Assembly (NCBI GenBank): GCA_965220485.1
Contig: OZ244832.1
Location: forward strand, 4,402,001-4,466,000
DNA from: Aldehydirespirator sp965220485
Lineage (GTDB): Bacteria; Actinomycetota; Acidimicrobiia; Acidimicrobiales; Aldehydirespiratoraceae
Direction: 5' to 3'
Length of the DNA stretch: 64,000 nt
Shown: one piece after another, positions 23,448-32,649 of the stretch
Position numbering within the stretch: position 1 is the first letter of the stretch
Layout: each line of letters starts with the position of its first letter
The notes under the pieces: generated by a model
What the model saw: only the letters and a program-made list of their open reading frames with translations
What the model was told of the DNA's origin: nothing
Databases searched by the model: none
Position numbers and translations under genes: made by a program

Positions 23448-24464
23448 CTATGGCAAGACGAAGGGCGGGTAGAGCGACAGGTCGCCGCGCAGATGGCGCG
23501 CCAGCAGAGTCGCCTGGATCGTGGGCAGCGCCCAGCGCTCGACCGGCCTGCGCAGAATATTGTGCTGGATCAGCGTCTCCTTGTGGGACTCCCAGGACTT
23601 GAGCACGGCATCCCGACCGTCGTCCGAGAGGTACACGGCACCGCCGGGCGTCCGCACGAAGTGAACCGCGCCGAGCTGGCGCCTCTTCAGCATGGCCACC
23701 GCGAACCGGTCGGTCAGTGGGCGCAGTTCTTCGGCGAGGTCCAAGGCGAGGGACGGGCGGCCTGATCGGGGGCGGTGGAGGAATCCCAGTTGGTGATCGA
23801 GCCCCACGGCGTTGATCGACCCGACGAGCTCGGCTACGAGCAGGCCGTAGCCGAAGCTCATCAGCGCGTTCACCGGGTCCCGGGGCGGTCGCCGGGTGCG
23901 GGCGCTGAAGCGCAGGCCGATGTCCTCGAGATGCTGGCCGAGACCTCGAAAGTAGATTCTCGCCACATCGCCCTCGAGCCCGCGGAGGTGATCGCCGGAT
24001 CCGGCGCCGGGCACGCGGGAAATGCGCTCTGCGATCATCTCGGCCCGTCGTTGCAGCCGCTGCCTGGCACTGGCGTTCGCGGCGTCGCGCGACCAGCGTA
24101 GGAGCATCTTGCGGCTGCTTTGCAGCTTCGCGGCGACGACGACGCGCGCAATCTCGAGGGAGTGCTTCTCGCTGAGCACGGCGCTGTGTTGGGCTAGCCG
24201 CAGATGGACGTTGCCGGATATCGGTCCGCCGACCACGAAGCGCAGGGCGCCGCTGCGACGCAGGGATGCAACCCGCACGCCCCGTCGCACGCAGGCAGCG
24301 AGTGCATCGGTGGTGACCTGGCCCGAGCCCAGCATGACTAGAGAATCGATTCCCGCGAGCGGGATCCTGGTGGTGCCCGATTCTTGCTTGACCATGAGAG
24401 AACCCCGCCGGTGCCCGACTCGCGCCTGGTGGTCGCGCACATAGACGGTGTTCAGGTATCGCAC
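23448..24464 (-). CDS. cas1: CRISPR-associated endonuclease Cas1
   Basis: A 338-residue Cas1. The N-terminal beta domain starts 'VRYLNTVYVRDHQARVGHRR' and includes 'IPLAGIDSLVMLGSGQVTT'. The catalytic helical domain carries the metal ligands Glu in 'EGDVARIYFRGLGQ' (about residue 166), His in 'GLDHQLGFLH' (about 225) and the acidic cluster 'LDLAEELRPL' (about 243). GTG 24464 is chosen because GGAGGGAGGT lies just upstream and because translation from there begins with the canonical first strand. It overlaps the cas4 3' end by 13 bp. In many type I-G systems Cas4 and Cas1 are one polypeptide; here they are separate but overlapping genes. Confidence 0.95.
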   Translation of the reverse strand: MRYLNTVYVRDHQARVGHRRGSLMVKQESGTTRIPLAGIDSLVMLGSGQVTTDALAACVRRGVRVASLRRSGALRFVVGGPISGNVHLRLAQHSAVLSEKHSLEIARVVVAAKLQSSRKMLLRWSRDAANASARQRLQRRAEMIAERISRVPGAGSGDHLRGLEGDVARIYFRGLGQHLEDIGLRFSARTRRPPRDPVNALMSFGYGLLVAELVGSINAVGLDHQLGFLHRPRSGRPSLALDLAEELRPLTDRFAVAMLKRRQLGAVHFVRTPGGAVYLSDDGRDAVLKSWESHKETLIQHNILRRPVERWALPTIQATLLARHLRGDLSLYPPFVLP

Positions 24465-25075
24465 CGAAAGACCTCCCTCCGCAGGAACGCGGTGACGCGG
24501 TCCCTGCCGTCGCTTACCTCCGGCAGGCAGTGGTGCAGCAGCTGGCACTCGCGGCACCGGGCGTCGTTGGGCGCAGTCGGGAGCCTGCCGGATCTGATCT
24601 GGGAGCGAATCGAGTCGACGATGCCCAGGACGTCGTGGCGCATGCTTGCGGTGAAGTCCACCCGGCTGCGCCGGCGAGTCGCTCCGTACCAGACGAATCC
24701 GTGGCTCACTTCGAGCCCGAGCATCTCCTCCAGGCACAGTGCTTGGGCGCAGACCTGAAGGTCGGCCGCACGTCCGTGCTTCGTTCCGGCTTTGTACTCC
24801 ACAGGCCGCACGCTTCCCTCTAGGACTTCGACGGCATCTGCTCGACCGGAAAGCCCGTGCACCTCCGACCACAGCGGGATGGCGCGCAACACCAGCGCCC
24901 CCCGCTCCTGTCGATGAGCCCCGGAGTCCACACGGCGGTGGCCGTACTTACCTCGCACGGTGTGCTGGTTGTCGTTCCACACGCCGTCGGAATGGATCAG
25001 TGCACACTGTCTCGCGCAGTACTCGTAGTGCTCGATCGCGGAGATCGGGACCACGATGTCAGTGTCGTCTGGCAT
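24452..25075 (-). CDS. cas4: CRISPR-associated Cas4 exonuclease
   Basis: A 207-residue RecB-fold nuclease. The first iron-sulfur Cys is in 'YEYCARQCALIH' and the remaining cysteines are in 'ARCRECQLLHHCLP' near the C-terminus. The catalytic core is seen as 'GLSGRADAVEV', 'PVEYKAGTKHG' (Glu and Lys) and 'DLQVCAQALCLEEM' (QxxxY-type helix). Cas4 trims prespacers and selects for the PAM before integration by Cas1-Cas2. ATG 25075 is chosen because the conserved N-terminus begins there ('PDDTDIVVPISAIEHYEYC'). The start overlaps the upstream cas8-like gene by 17 bp and the end overlaps cas1 by 13 bp, so the three are translationally coupled. Confidence 0.92.
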   Translation of the reverse strand: MPDDTDIVVPISAIEHYEYCARQCALIHSDGVWNDNQHTVRGKYGHRRVDSGAHRQERGALVLRAIPLWSEVHGLSGRADAVEVLEGSVRPVEYKAGTKHGRAADLQVCAQALCLEEMLGLEVSHGFVWYGATRRRSRVDFTASMRHDVLGIVDSIRSQIRSGRLPTAPNDARCRECQLLHHCLPEVSDGRDRVTAFLRREVFRCDT

Positions 25076-26027
25076 CAAGTTCCATCCGAGCGGAGACAAA
25101 CCCGACGGTGGTGTCGCCTGTTCCGCGGGGCTGGTAGGGGCGAGTCCGCCACGCCGCATGGATTCCCAGCCGTTCCAGCCCTCGACGGGACAGTCGTCGT
25201 CCGTGCGAGGCACGCTCGATCAGATCGGACCACAGGTCGAGCAGAGCGTCCACGCCTGAAGAGTCGAGCGGCTGTCTCCAAGCAGGCCAACTCATGTGTT
25301 GAACACGCGACGGCTGACTGGTGTCGAGGCGCCAGCACCTTTGACGAGCCGCGAACCGGCTCCTGGTTCCTGTCCTGCCAACTTCTATGCCGGCTCCACG
25401 CATCGGCAGTATTCGCAGCCCGAAGAAGGCAAGGACCTCGATTACGGGATCGACGAGCTTGGTGGATGCGTCAGCGAGTCCGCCGATCCGGCTGGCGTCG
25501 AATCCGAGGCCGTTGTCCACCACGCGTCCCCCATGGCCCTGAAGCGTTGCGATGACCGCCTCGGAGGGATCCTTGACTGCTGCATGCGTCTTCATAAGCC
25601 GGTGGTGGAGCCACTTGATTGTGCCGGGGCCTTTCGGATCGAGCGGGGCGTGTCTGACGGTGCGGTCAGAGCCGACATCCACGCAGAGGTCGGTAAGTGT
25701 GGATGAGAGCGTCCAAGAATCCGCATGGCTCCGCGCGACTTCGGCGCGTTGGCGGAACACATCCAGAGGGACGGTCCGGTGCATGTCGGGGAGTCCTTCG
25801 ACATGCTCCGCGATGGGCATGGCTTTCAATCGCTCAAGGTCCGGCCAAGCGTCCGCTGCCAATCGGAGCGGGTCTGCTTCATTGTCGGCGGCCAAGACGG
25901 CGACCGGACTCGCGCCTGGAGTCCAACTCAGCCGTAGACGAGGTTCGAGCACGAGCAACCCGATCGACGCCAACCATGAGTTGAGCCAGTCCGCGGGTAA
26001 TCCCGGGCACTCGATCCCATCCATCAT
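25059..26027 (-). CDS. csb3: Small Cas8-like / Csb3 subunit of type I-G CRISPR-Cas
   Basis: A 322-residue protein in the position of the large-subunit gene, between cas3 and cas4. Recognisable stretches are 'LPADWLNSWLASIGLLVLEP' at the N-terminus, 'LTDLCVDVGSDRTVRHAPLD' in the middle, and 'FFGLRILPMRGAG' followed by 'VQHMSWPAWRQPLDSSGVDA'. The pattern, size and gene order fit the Csb3/Cas8u2 proteins of type I-G (formerly I-U, GSU0052-like) systems, where a short protein replaces the usual large Cas8. It should sit at the foot of the effector complex and take part in PAM recognition. The ATG overlaps the cas3 stop as ATGA, and GGAGGT lies immediately upstream. Type membership is firm from the neighbours; the exact family name is less sure. 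Confidence 0.75.
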   Translation of the reverse strand: MMDGIECPGLPADWLNSWLASIGLLVLEPRLRLSWTPGASPVAVLAADNEADPLRLAADAWPDLERLKAMPIAEHVEGLPDMHRTVPLDVFRQRAEVARSHADSWTLSSTLTDLCVDVGSDRTVRHAPLDPKGPGTIKWLHHRLMKTHAAVKDPSEAVIATLQGHGGRVVDNGLGFDASRIGGLADASTKLVDPVIEVLAFFGLRILPMRGAGIEVGRTGTRSRFAARQRCWRLDTSQPSRVQHMSWPAWRQPLDSSGVDALLDLWSDLIERASHGRRLSRRGLERLGIHAAWRTRPYQPRGTGDTTVGFVSARMELDARRH

Positions 26028-29026
26028 TGCACCTCCATTGATACGTGCTGGGGAACGGGCGCTGTAGGCGTCGCGCCGGCGGACACTTCGTGATCGGCCA
26101 GCCGCACCACCGCTTCGAGCAGTGCCAAGCCCCATGGTCCGTACTGTTCGTTGAGACGCCGGAAGCGGGCGGGCTGATCCCAGTCGGTAGCGGAAAGGTC
26201 TGCGGACACGCTCACATGCTGACCATCGGCGAAACTCCATCCGAGATGTTCGGCCGGAATATCGGATACGGGGACGACGAGCGGTCGGCCTCTGCCGTGA
26301 TGGCTCACGATGAGGTGGAGGAGCAGGTCCCGCTCATGGGCGTCGAGTTCGTACCCGCCTCCGTCTGTCCACTGCTTGACGAGTCGAGCCGATAGTTCTT
26401 CGTGGCGTCCGCCCTTTGGCCACCCGGCATCGGCGCGCGCCCTGGACCACCGCGATCGGGGCATGTCGGACTTGGCCATGGGGACATAGCCAGGCTCCTT
26501 GATTCGCGCAGATGCACCGGGGTTCAGCGAGCGCTGGAAGCGGGCGTCCGCTTTGCCGATGTCGTGAAGATGGCCCGCCTGTGCTGTCACGTTGATAAGA
26601 GTTGGCGGAAGTCCGAGAGCGGTGGCCAGGTTCCTGGCGCGCTCGCCTACGGCTCGTCCGTGGGCTACCAACTGCATTGCCTCGGGCGGCAGGGACGGGC
26701 ATAGAGACACTTCGTCGTCCTCGTCAATCTGAGCAGTGCCCGACGATGTCGGGATCTCGATTCGGGCAACCTCTCCAAGCGGTGCCACTAGGCCTTCACC
26801 GTCGCGGACCGTGGCTACCAGCAGCGGGAGGATCCCATGCCACGCAACTGCTTCTGGAGGCAGGTTGGCGCGGAGCAACGCGAGCAGCGACTCGGCACCC
26901 TCACGAGCGGCTTGCTCGTTGATCTCGACCGACTCGTCAGGTGATCCAGAGAGACTGTGCAGCGTTTGGTCGAGCGCCCTCTTCTCCTCCGGAAGCAAAT
27001 CGCGGCCCAGAATGCGCTTGAGCGCCGAGTGGTCTAGCGGCAGCCCTGAACGCTGAATCGAGAGATCGACAACTCGACCATGTTCGTCGGGTGCCCAGCC
27101 GAATTCGTCGTGCATGCCCTCGCTTGTCGGAAGGACCACAAGGTTCCGAGGCTGGAGGTCGCGGAGTTGCGCCGTCTCGAAGAAGCTCTCGTCGGCGCGT
27201 CTTCGCACGACCTGCTCGATCTTGCGGTCGCGCAACGTTCGACGCAGCTCGTGCAAGGGGACCTCCGCAATCTCGTCGTGATCCACGCGCGGCCACAGGC
27301 GGAGCCGTTCGCCCGACGTCTCAGCCTCGTCTGCGTCGTCTGCTGGGTCGTTCAAAACAGATTCGCTGGTGGTCTCGTCGCTGCCCGGCACGTAGGCCCG
27401 CCACACCACCGACACCGACCGCTCGGGTTCGGCAATGCCGGAGAAGTAGGGCTCCACTGGAGCCGCGCCGTGTGGGGGAGTAGTGGTCTTCACCCATTCC
27501 CACAGAAGGTCTGGCAGAACTTCCGGCGCCCGCCCCGGGTCGTCGCCGGGTTCGCCGAGGCGTTCGGCGATCACTTGGGGGCTGAGGTCGATGTGGTCGT
27601 CGAGACCGTTGCCCTCGAGACGCTCGAGCACCAGTCTCGGCTCGGTGCCGTACACAGGCCAGCCGTCGGCTTCAGAGCCGCTGTTTGCGTCCTCGTCGCG
27701 GACTGAGGACGCACGAGATCTCTTGGGAGGGGGCCGATGCACGTATGCGGCCCGTGCGTGGCCGTGAAGTCCGAGCCGGTTCAGTCGCCCGAGCCTCTGA
27801 GTGAGCGCCCGCACACCGCACTGCTCGCTCACCATGTACTCGAAATCGAGGTCGGCTCCCACCTCGAGCGTCTGTGTGGCTGTCACGATCAGATTCCGCT
27901 GTCGTCGAGGTCGGTCGCTGTTGGCTGAGCCGTTCGCTGGTGCTCCCGTTGCCGGTAAGAGCAGCCGACGCGTCAGCTCGTCGGCCTCATGTTGCCGTGT
28001 TCTTCCAGTAACGAGCATCAAGTCCGCCTCCGTACCAGTATCGGTGGACTTGAGCAGGTCGTGGACAGCTCGGGCGACGGAAGGTGTGTTGCAGAAGATC
28101 ACGCACGACGCGGGCGAGCTTGCTCCGGACAGCAGTCTGATGGCGGCGTCGCGGAGGGCCTTGGCCGTATCGCCGCGAGCCTCTGAATCGACTTCCACCG
28201 GTTTGACAGCGTGAAGACGCTTGTGCACCTCCTCGTTCGTCAGGTCCTTGTCCTTGAGCTTGAATCGACTCTCGGGTGGCGCGTCGCCGGTGGCGGTCAG
28301 GGACACAACTTGGGGGGCGCTCCGACGCGCGGGCAGCACCTTGCGCGCCGATTCTGGAACGCACTGCTTGAGCTTCGGAATCAGATCCTTGAGATGCCGA
28401 GCCAGGTGCGCTTCGTCGATCAGCACGAGGCTGTCGGTTCCGGCCAGGGCAGCGTCGACCGGGCGCATCGAGCGGGAGGAGCCGAACCCTCTGAATAGCA
28501 GCCGCGATCCGTACATCGGGATCGTCGAGACGATGACCGACGGCTGCGCTGGGTTCGGAGGCCTTCGCAGCGTGATACCGCCGCGCATCGGGACCACATG
28601 AAGTGGCTCACCGTCGAGCGGGCCAGTGAGGCTCCTCAGCCGAGCAGCCACTCGGCCAAGCACGTCTTGTCCCTGGGGCGCACGCCGGGCCTCGCTGGGA
28701 TCGCGGAGCATCTCCTGGAGGCTTTGAGCGTGTCTGCTGGTTTCATCAACTAGCAGGCGACGGTTTACGACCCACCAAATGCGCGTCGGAGCGGAGCGCG
28801 ATGTCGTGGGCAGATGCGCCTGCGACGCCAGCCACCAGATTGCGATGTCGAGGCAGGCCGTCTTGCCCAACCCCGTGGGCACACCGATCTCATCCGGCCA
28901 CTGGTCCCGCTCGCTGACCTGCTGGGCCAGCCGGGCCTGCCAGGGGAAGGGCACATGCCCGCTCACCGTCTCATAGAAGTCTTCGAAGCTGGGCATCTCC
29001 GGCAGGTGCCCGTGGTCGTCATACAT
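26024..29026 (-). CDS. cas3: CRISPR-associated helicase-nuclease Cas3 (helicase then HD, type I-G)
   Basis: A 1,000-residue protein with superfamily 2 helicase motifs: Walker A 'GVPTGLGKTA' near residue 50, DEAH box 'LVLIDEAHLARHL' near residue 203, and motif VI 'QRLGRLNRLG' near residue 412. The HD nuclease motif 'GHLHDIGKADARFQ' is near residue 820, with further His residues in 'LHLIVSHHGRG'. The HD domain lies C-terminal to the helicase, the reverse of most Cas3 proteins and characteristic of the GSU0051-type Cas3 of type I-G systems. It unwinds and degrades target DNA after recruitment by the effector complex. The start overlaps the csb2 stop by 8 bp and the stop overlaps the cas8-like start by 4 bp. 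Confidence 0.93.
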   Translation of the reverse strand: MYDDHGHLPEMPSFEDFYETVSGHVPFPWQARLAQQVSERDQWPDEIGVPTGLGKTACLDIAIWWLASQAHLPTTSRSAPTRIWWVVNRRLLVDETSRHAQSLQEMLRDPSEARRAPQGQDVLGRVAARLRSLTGPLDGEPLHVVPMRGGITLRRPPNPAQPSVIVSTIPMYGSRLLFRGFGSSRSMRPVDAALAGTDSLVLIDEAHLARHLKDLIPKLKQCVPESARKVLPARRSAPQVVSLTATGDAPPESRFKLKDKDLTNEEVHKRLHAVKPVEVDSEARGDTAKALRDAAIRLLSGASSPASCVIFCNTPSVARAVHDLLKSTDTGTEADLMLVTGRTRQHEADELTRRLLLPATGAPANGSANSDRPRRQRNLIVTATQTLEVGADLDFEYMVSEQCGVRALTQRLGRLNRLGLHGHARAAYVHRPPPKRSRASSVRDEDANSGSEADGWPVYGTEPRLVLERLEGNGLDDHIDLSPQVIAERLGEPGDDPGRAPEVLPDLLWEWVKTTTPPHGAAPVEPYFSGIAEPERSVSVVWRAYVPGSDETTSESVLNDPADDADEAETSGERLRLWPRVDHDEIAEVPLHELRRTLRDRKIEQVVRRRADESFFETAQLRDLQPRNLVVLPTSEGMHDEFGWAPDEHGRVVDLSIQRSGLPLDHSALKRILGRDLLPEEKRALDQTLHSLSGSPDESVEINEQAAREGAESLLALLRANLPPEAVAWHGILPLLVATVRDGEGLVAPLGEVARIEIPTSSGTAQIDEDDEVSLCPSLPPEAMQLVAHGRAVGERARNLATALGLPPTLINVTAQAGHLHDIGKADARFQRSLNPGASARIKEPGYVPMAKSDMPRSRWSRARADAGWPKGGRHEELSARLVKQWTDGGGYELDAHERDLLLHLIVSHHGRGRPLVVPVSDIPAEHLGWSFADGQHVSVSADLSATDWDQPARFRRLNEQYGPWGLALLEAVVRLADHEVSAGATPTAPVPQHVSMEVQ

Positions 29027-30506
29027 GACTCACACCTTGCTCGGTCCTCTTGGGGGGCTCCGACGGGTAGTCGATCGGGACGCACAGGCCGAATCCGCGT
29101 GAGCGCCCTCCGCCGATCACAACCGGGCCGCGTACAGCCGCTGCGAAACGCAGTTCGATGTGCGAGTACGGCTTCATTGCGTCTAGCGCTTGTGGCGCCG
29201 GGCGGTGAACCTCGATGGGGTGCAGAGTGAGCGCTCCCTTTACAAGCGGCACTCGGGCGCTGCGGAACGCGATCGGCTCTGGAAGTCCGGCGTGTCGACA
29301 CCAGCGCCGCAACTCGGGCAGATCGAGCCTCCCGAAGCGCTCGTGGATAGCAGGCACGGCCGTCACCCAGGTGTCGGATCGCTTTCGCCAGCGAGAGGGC
29401 GTCGCAGCCGCTGGTCTGGCTTCGCCAAGCCATGGCGCCACGCCGACGCTGATGTTCGAGGTATGCAGCATGTCGACGGATCTCGCTGCGGCCCGGATGC
29501 GCTCGGTAGCAATCTCATCGCAGCCGCCGTGCGGCAGCCAGATGGCAGCGCCGTGGATTCGACCGTCGGAATGGTCGAATCCGACATTGGGCAGCCCCAG
29601 GTAGCGTGCTATCTCGAATCCCGTGCCCTCGAAGCCGTGCCCGTGGAGTTCTCGGGGAACGGGGTCGCCGTAGAGGCGCTCGTACTTGGACATGACCGCC
29701 CCCTTGAGGGCGGCGGTTACGTCCCCGATGCGCCGTCCTGAAACACTCTGTTTGAGTCGAAGCCAAGCCACGACATGTCCTGCCTCTTCCTCATCGGCGA
29801 CATCCTCCGGCCCCGCGTAGGCGACGAGGTTGCGAAGAGCAGGAAACTGCGACCGCGCCACACTCGGGCCGTGCTCCTGCCATGCGCCGTAGGCCACCGC
29901 TAGGGCTGCCAGGTGGTGCCCGGGCCGGGGCACGGACACCATGCGGGTGCCGGCGGCGCGCGGGCGGAACGCGTGAAGCTCCCTGGCGGCGGCTTCTTCA
30001 ATGTCCGACGCTTCAATGTCCGACGCGACTCGAACTCGCACCGGGGAATCTGCGCAGCCGAGGTATCCGATACGGGCGGCCCGAAGGCGCAACGCGTCGA
30101 GAGAGTTCGCTGCCTCGGCGTCCTCCCAGACGTATACGACCAGCGCGTGCCTCAGGGCGACGCGTGCGCCGGGGCGGACGAGAGCACCGGTTCGGGCCGG
30201 ATATTCCTGGTGGGTTGCCTTGGCTGGGCTCTTGGAGGCGACTACCACGTATCGGGGGTGCAGTGGCTGATGGAGCGGGTCAGGCTGAGCGTGGATGACG
30301 GGCGGACCTAGGCCTTCGAGGAACTCCAGTTCGATGCCGGTGGTGACCCTGCACCCCTCGCCCATGCCGTCGGCGGCCACGAAAGCCGCCAGCAACCGGG
30401 CGACCGAGGGTGGCCACTCTCCCAGACTGGCCCGACCACTCACGGCCCCGCCGTCCGGGTCGGCCCGGTAGGTGCCGTGGAGGAACTCCACGCTGATGGC
30501 GAGCAT
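29019..30506 (-). CDS. csb2: Csb2 (Cas5-Cas6 fusion) of type I-G CRISPR-Cas
   Basis: A 495-residue protein. The N-terminal part starts 'MLAISVEFLHGTYRAD' and has 'EWPPSVARLLAAFVAAD', the signature of GSU0054/Csb2 proteins in which a Cas5-like RAMP domain comes first. The C-terminus has 'AAVRGPVVIGGGRSRGFGLC', a glycine-rich RAMP loop of the Cas6-like domain. In these systems the fused protein both processes pre-crRNA and stays bound to the crRNA 5' handle. Its ATG overlaps the csb1 stop by one base (TGATG) and its end overlaps cas3 by 8 bp. No separate cas6 gene is present, consistent with the fusion doing both jobs. Confidence 0.9.
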   Translation of the reverse strand: MLAISVEFLHGTYRADPDGGAVSGRASLGEWPPSVARLLAAFVAADGMGEGCRVTTGIELEFLEGLGPPVIHAQPDPLHQPLHPRYVVVASKSPAKATHQEYPARTGALVRPGARVALRHALVVYVWEDAEAANSLDALRLRAARIGYLGCADSPVRVRVASDIEASDIEEAAARELHAFRPRAAGTRMVSVPRPGHHLAALAVAYGAWQEHGPSVARSQFPALRNLVAYAGPEDVADEEEAGHVVAWLRLKQSVSGRRIGDVTAALKGAVMSKYERLYGDPVPRELHGHGFEGTGFEIARYLGLPNVGFDHSDGRIHGAAIWLPHGGCDEIATERIRAAARSVDMLHTSNISVGVAPWLGEARPAAATPSRWRKRSDTWVTAVPAIHERFGRLDLPELRRWCRHAGLPEPIAFRSARVPLVKGALTLHPIEVHRPAPQALDAMKPYSHIELRFAAAVRGPVVIGGGRSRGFGLCVPIDYPSEPPKRTEQGVSHV

Positions 30507-31702
30507 CAGTCCGTCTCAGCCAACGGCCATGACGACTCGATGGCTTTCGCGATGTTGTCCTTCGGAGCGAGCTCGAGGGGCTTGGTGTCCCATCCGTCGA
30601 GTGGTACGCCTACCGACCGGGCGTGTTCCTTTGCTTCCTGCAGGAGTTGTGCTGTCGCCTCGTTGCTCAGCACATCCACGGCCTCATCGGTGAGCCCCAG
30701 CCACGTCACCGACCTGCTCGACACCCTGAGATCAGCGCCGGACCGAAGCGCGAAGCCTCGCCCGAAGGCCAGAGTGTGCGCGTGCAGGCCCATGGCCACT
30801 AGCAGTGCTCTCGCTGCGGTGTCGGCGTCGGCAGCAAAGTCAGGTCCGAGTCCTACACGCCGGAGCTGAGCGAACGAGACGGTCGCTCGCTGAGTCACTC
30901 GCCGGAACGACACCGCGGCGGGCGTGGCGTCACCGATGGGAACTTGGCCGTGACCAAGTTCCGACAGAGCCTTCTTGACCTCTCCCTTCTCTGGCTTTGC
31001 GCCCAGTTTCCAGCCCTCGTGGTCTTGGTCGTCGTACAGCGCCGACTCTTGAATACTGAGGTTCAGCGGGTCGCCCTTCACACCCAAGACCTTCGTGTCT
31101 TTCGAAGCGGGCTGCCAGCCGATGATTTCGGAGGTCCAGGATCGTGCGTGCTTCGCCTGGCTGCGCTTCTTTCCGAGGTGCGACTGCCAGAATCCATAGA
31201 TCAAGGCTTGCGGCCACCAAGCGACGAGAGCGGCAGCCTTGTCGGCTGTGGCTGCGAACAGGTCGCGTCCGACGGAATGCTTCCCGAAGTCGGTGCCTTC
31301 GAGCGTCGAGTCTCTTAGGTAGGCGTCGGCGTTGCGGTGCGGAAACTGCCAGCTCGACAAGCGTCGCGGCAGGTGCGGTGGCAGACCCGGCAGGCCGGAT
31401 AGATCGAGGATCATTTCGGGCACGCCGGTGCTGGCCCGGCTGCGACGCAGTGCGTCCTCGAGACGGTTGGCTTGTGACGGCACGTTGTCGATGACGTACA
31501 CGTCTTGGGGTTCATCGCTCGGAGGGGAGGTGCCGGGTGGTGGCCATCGTCGGTCCTCCTGGTAGACGGCGCCCGCGTAGATCGCGGGTTTGACCGTCCC
31601 GCCGGAACCGCCTAGCGGCTGTAGGTCCGAGTCGAGTCGGATGCCGTCATCGAAGGAGTCGCTGGACATGCCCGCAAGCAGCCTTCGTAGTGTTAGTTCC
31701 AT
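30506..31702 (-). CDS. csb1: Csb1 (Cas7-type backbone subunit) of type I-G CRISPR-Cas
   Basis: A 398-residue protein of the GSU0053 family. Landmarks are the N-terminal 'RLDSDLQPLGGSGGTVKPAI', 'YVIDNVPSQANRLEDALRRS' (a highly characteristic Csb1 block, about residues 70-90), 'YGFWQSHLGKK' and 'SFRRVTQRATVSFAQLRRVG'. Cas7 subunits polymerise along the crRNA to form the backbone of the effector complex. ATG 31702 is chosen because AGGAGG lies 8 bases upstream; a further in-frame ATG at 31744 lacks such a site. It is the first gene of the operon, facing away from the CRISPR array about 950 bp away, and a promoter-like sequence lies just upstream. Confidence 0.92.
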   Translation of the reverse strand: MELTLRRLLAGMSSDSFDDGIRLDSDLQPLGGSGGTVKPAIYAGAVYQEDRRWPPPGTSPPSDEPQDVYVIDNVPSQANRLEDALRRSRASTGVPEMILDLSGLPGLPPHLPRRLSSWQFPHRNADAYLRDSTLEGTDFGKHSVGRDLFAATADKAAALVAWWPQALIYGFWQSHLGKKRSQAKHARSWTSEIIGWQPASKDTKVLGVKGDPLNLSIQESALYDDQDHEGWKLGAKPEKGEVKKALSELGHGQVPIGDATPAAVSFRRVTQRATVSFAQLRRVGLGPDFAADADTAARALLVAMGLHAHTLAFGRGFALRSGADLRVSSRSVTWLGLTDEAVDVLSNEATAQLLQEAKEHARSVGVPLDGWDTKPLELAPKDNIAKAIESSWPLAETD

Positions 31703-31742
31703 GGTTGGAACCTCCTGTCTGTTGGTATCGGTTGTGGTTGTC

Positions 31743-31770
31743 ATACTAGTAATTTGTAATGATAGCTCAA
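31743..31770 (-). promoter_or_regulatory. Candidate promoter of the cas operon
   Basis: On the minus strand a TTGAGC box (31765-31770) is separated by 16 bases from TAGTAT (31743-31748), inside an AT-rich patch (31741-31770) that is unusual for this DNA. It lies about 40 bp upstream of the csb1 start codon. Fit to the sigma-70 consensus is moderate. Confidence 0.45.
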
Positions 31771-32559
31771 GTAAGTCGGTAGCCACCATAGCGGTGCGTG
31801 CATCCGGTCGCAACCGGTACCGTCGGGATCGACCGCGCCGGACATGGTTCCAGCGACTCGAAGGATGCCAGAGGCCATGCATCCAACGCCCGCTATACCG
31901 CGCTCAGGCCGCAAGTTGCTCCACGGGGGATGGCCTAGCCTGAGGCGCACACGACTCTGGTGGGGTCTACGATCACATGGCGCGGTCAGTTCCTCCCATC
32001 GGGAAGCCCCGGTCGGCGGTCGTCGGGGTGTCCTCTGCATCGTGGACCCAGCAGGGGACCGCCGCAGGTATGTCACACGCACAACCCAGACCGTAGGACA
32101 ATGGTGTGACATCCAAGGACTGAGCACGTCCGCGGCGCTGTTTGACGTCAGCACTTTGCCGCCAACACGCACCAGCGGCGAGGGGACCACCACGACTGGC
32201 ACCCCGGTCAGTGAGCTTCCGGCGGCGCGAGTTGGCTTGAGAACTCCGGACATGAAGTGCAAGCGGCCATCGCCGCTAATCGGGGCCATGTCGCAGGCGA
32301 ACACGGCGGGATCCGACGGCGTCGTCTGCGACGCTATGCAGTCGGGTTGGCATGGGTCCAGGTCGTATGCCAGAGCGTCGTCGGGAGCAGGTGGACCGAG
32401 GCGCTGCAATTCACGCCACGCACGCTAGGGACGGGGTGTGACATCGGTTGCTTCCTGGCCTCCCGCGGCTGGTCTGGACTAGAGGACGGGTGCTTCCTGC
32501 CGGTTGACCGATACTGGTTCTCTTGGTGGAGATAGACTCCCGCATGCGGAGGGCCAGTG
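31771..32559. other. Intergenic region between cas operon and array, no supported gene
   Basis: About 790 bp with ordinary high-GC composition. Open frames exist on both strands, but none has a ribosome-binding site, recognisable domain or protein-like composition. A short motif (GTGTGACATC) occurs at about 32104 and again at about 32436. This is long for a leader, so part of it may be decayed sequence or an unrecognised RNA. Confidence 0.5.
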
Positions 32560-32649
32560 ATCCTTGACAATCAAGGTATCGGATCTATCTGCTAGCCGTG
32601 TCTGTATCTTCGTGATGATGCAGAAGGCATTCAAAGTAAAGATGGGGCG
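32560..32649 (+). promoter_or_regulatory. CRISPR leader (leader-proximal part) with candidate promoter
   Basis: A relatively AT-rich stretch directly before the first repeat. TTGACA (32564-32569) is followed after 16 bases by TATCTG (32586-32591), a fair sigma-70-type promoter pointing into the array. The leader is placed here because the repeat at the other end of the array is a sequence variant, as is usual for the oldest, leader-distal end, and because the repeat 3' end (ATTGAGCG) reads as a crRNA 5' handle in this direction. Confidence 0.6.

Noticed and set aside
31844..32428. Plus-strand frame of 194 codons between the cas operon and the array
   Set aside because: No ribosome-binding site, domain or protein-like composition; overlaps an equally long frame on the other strand.
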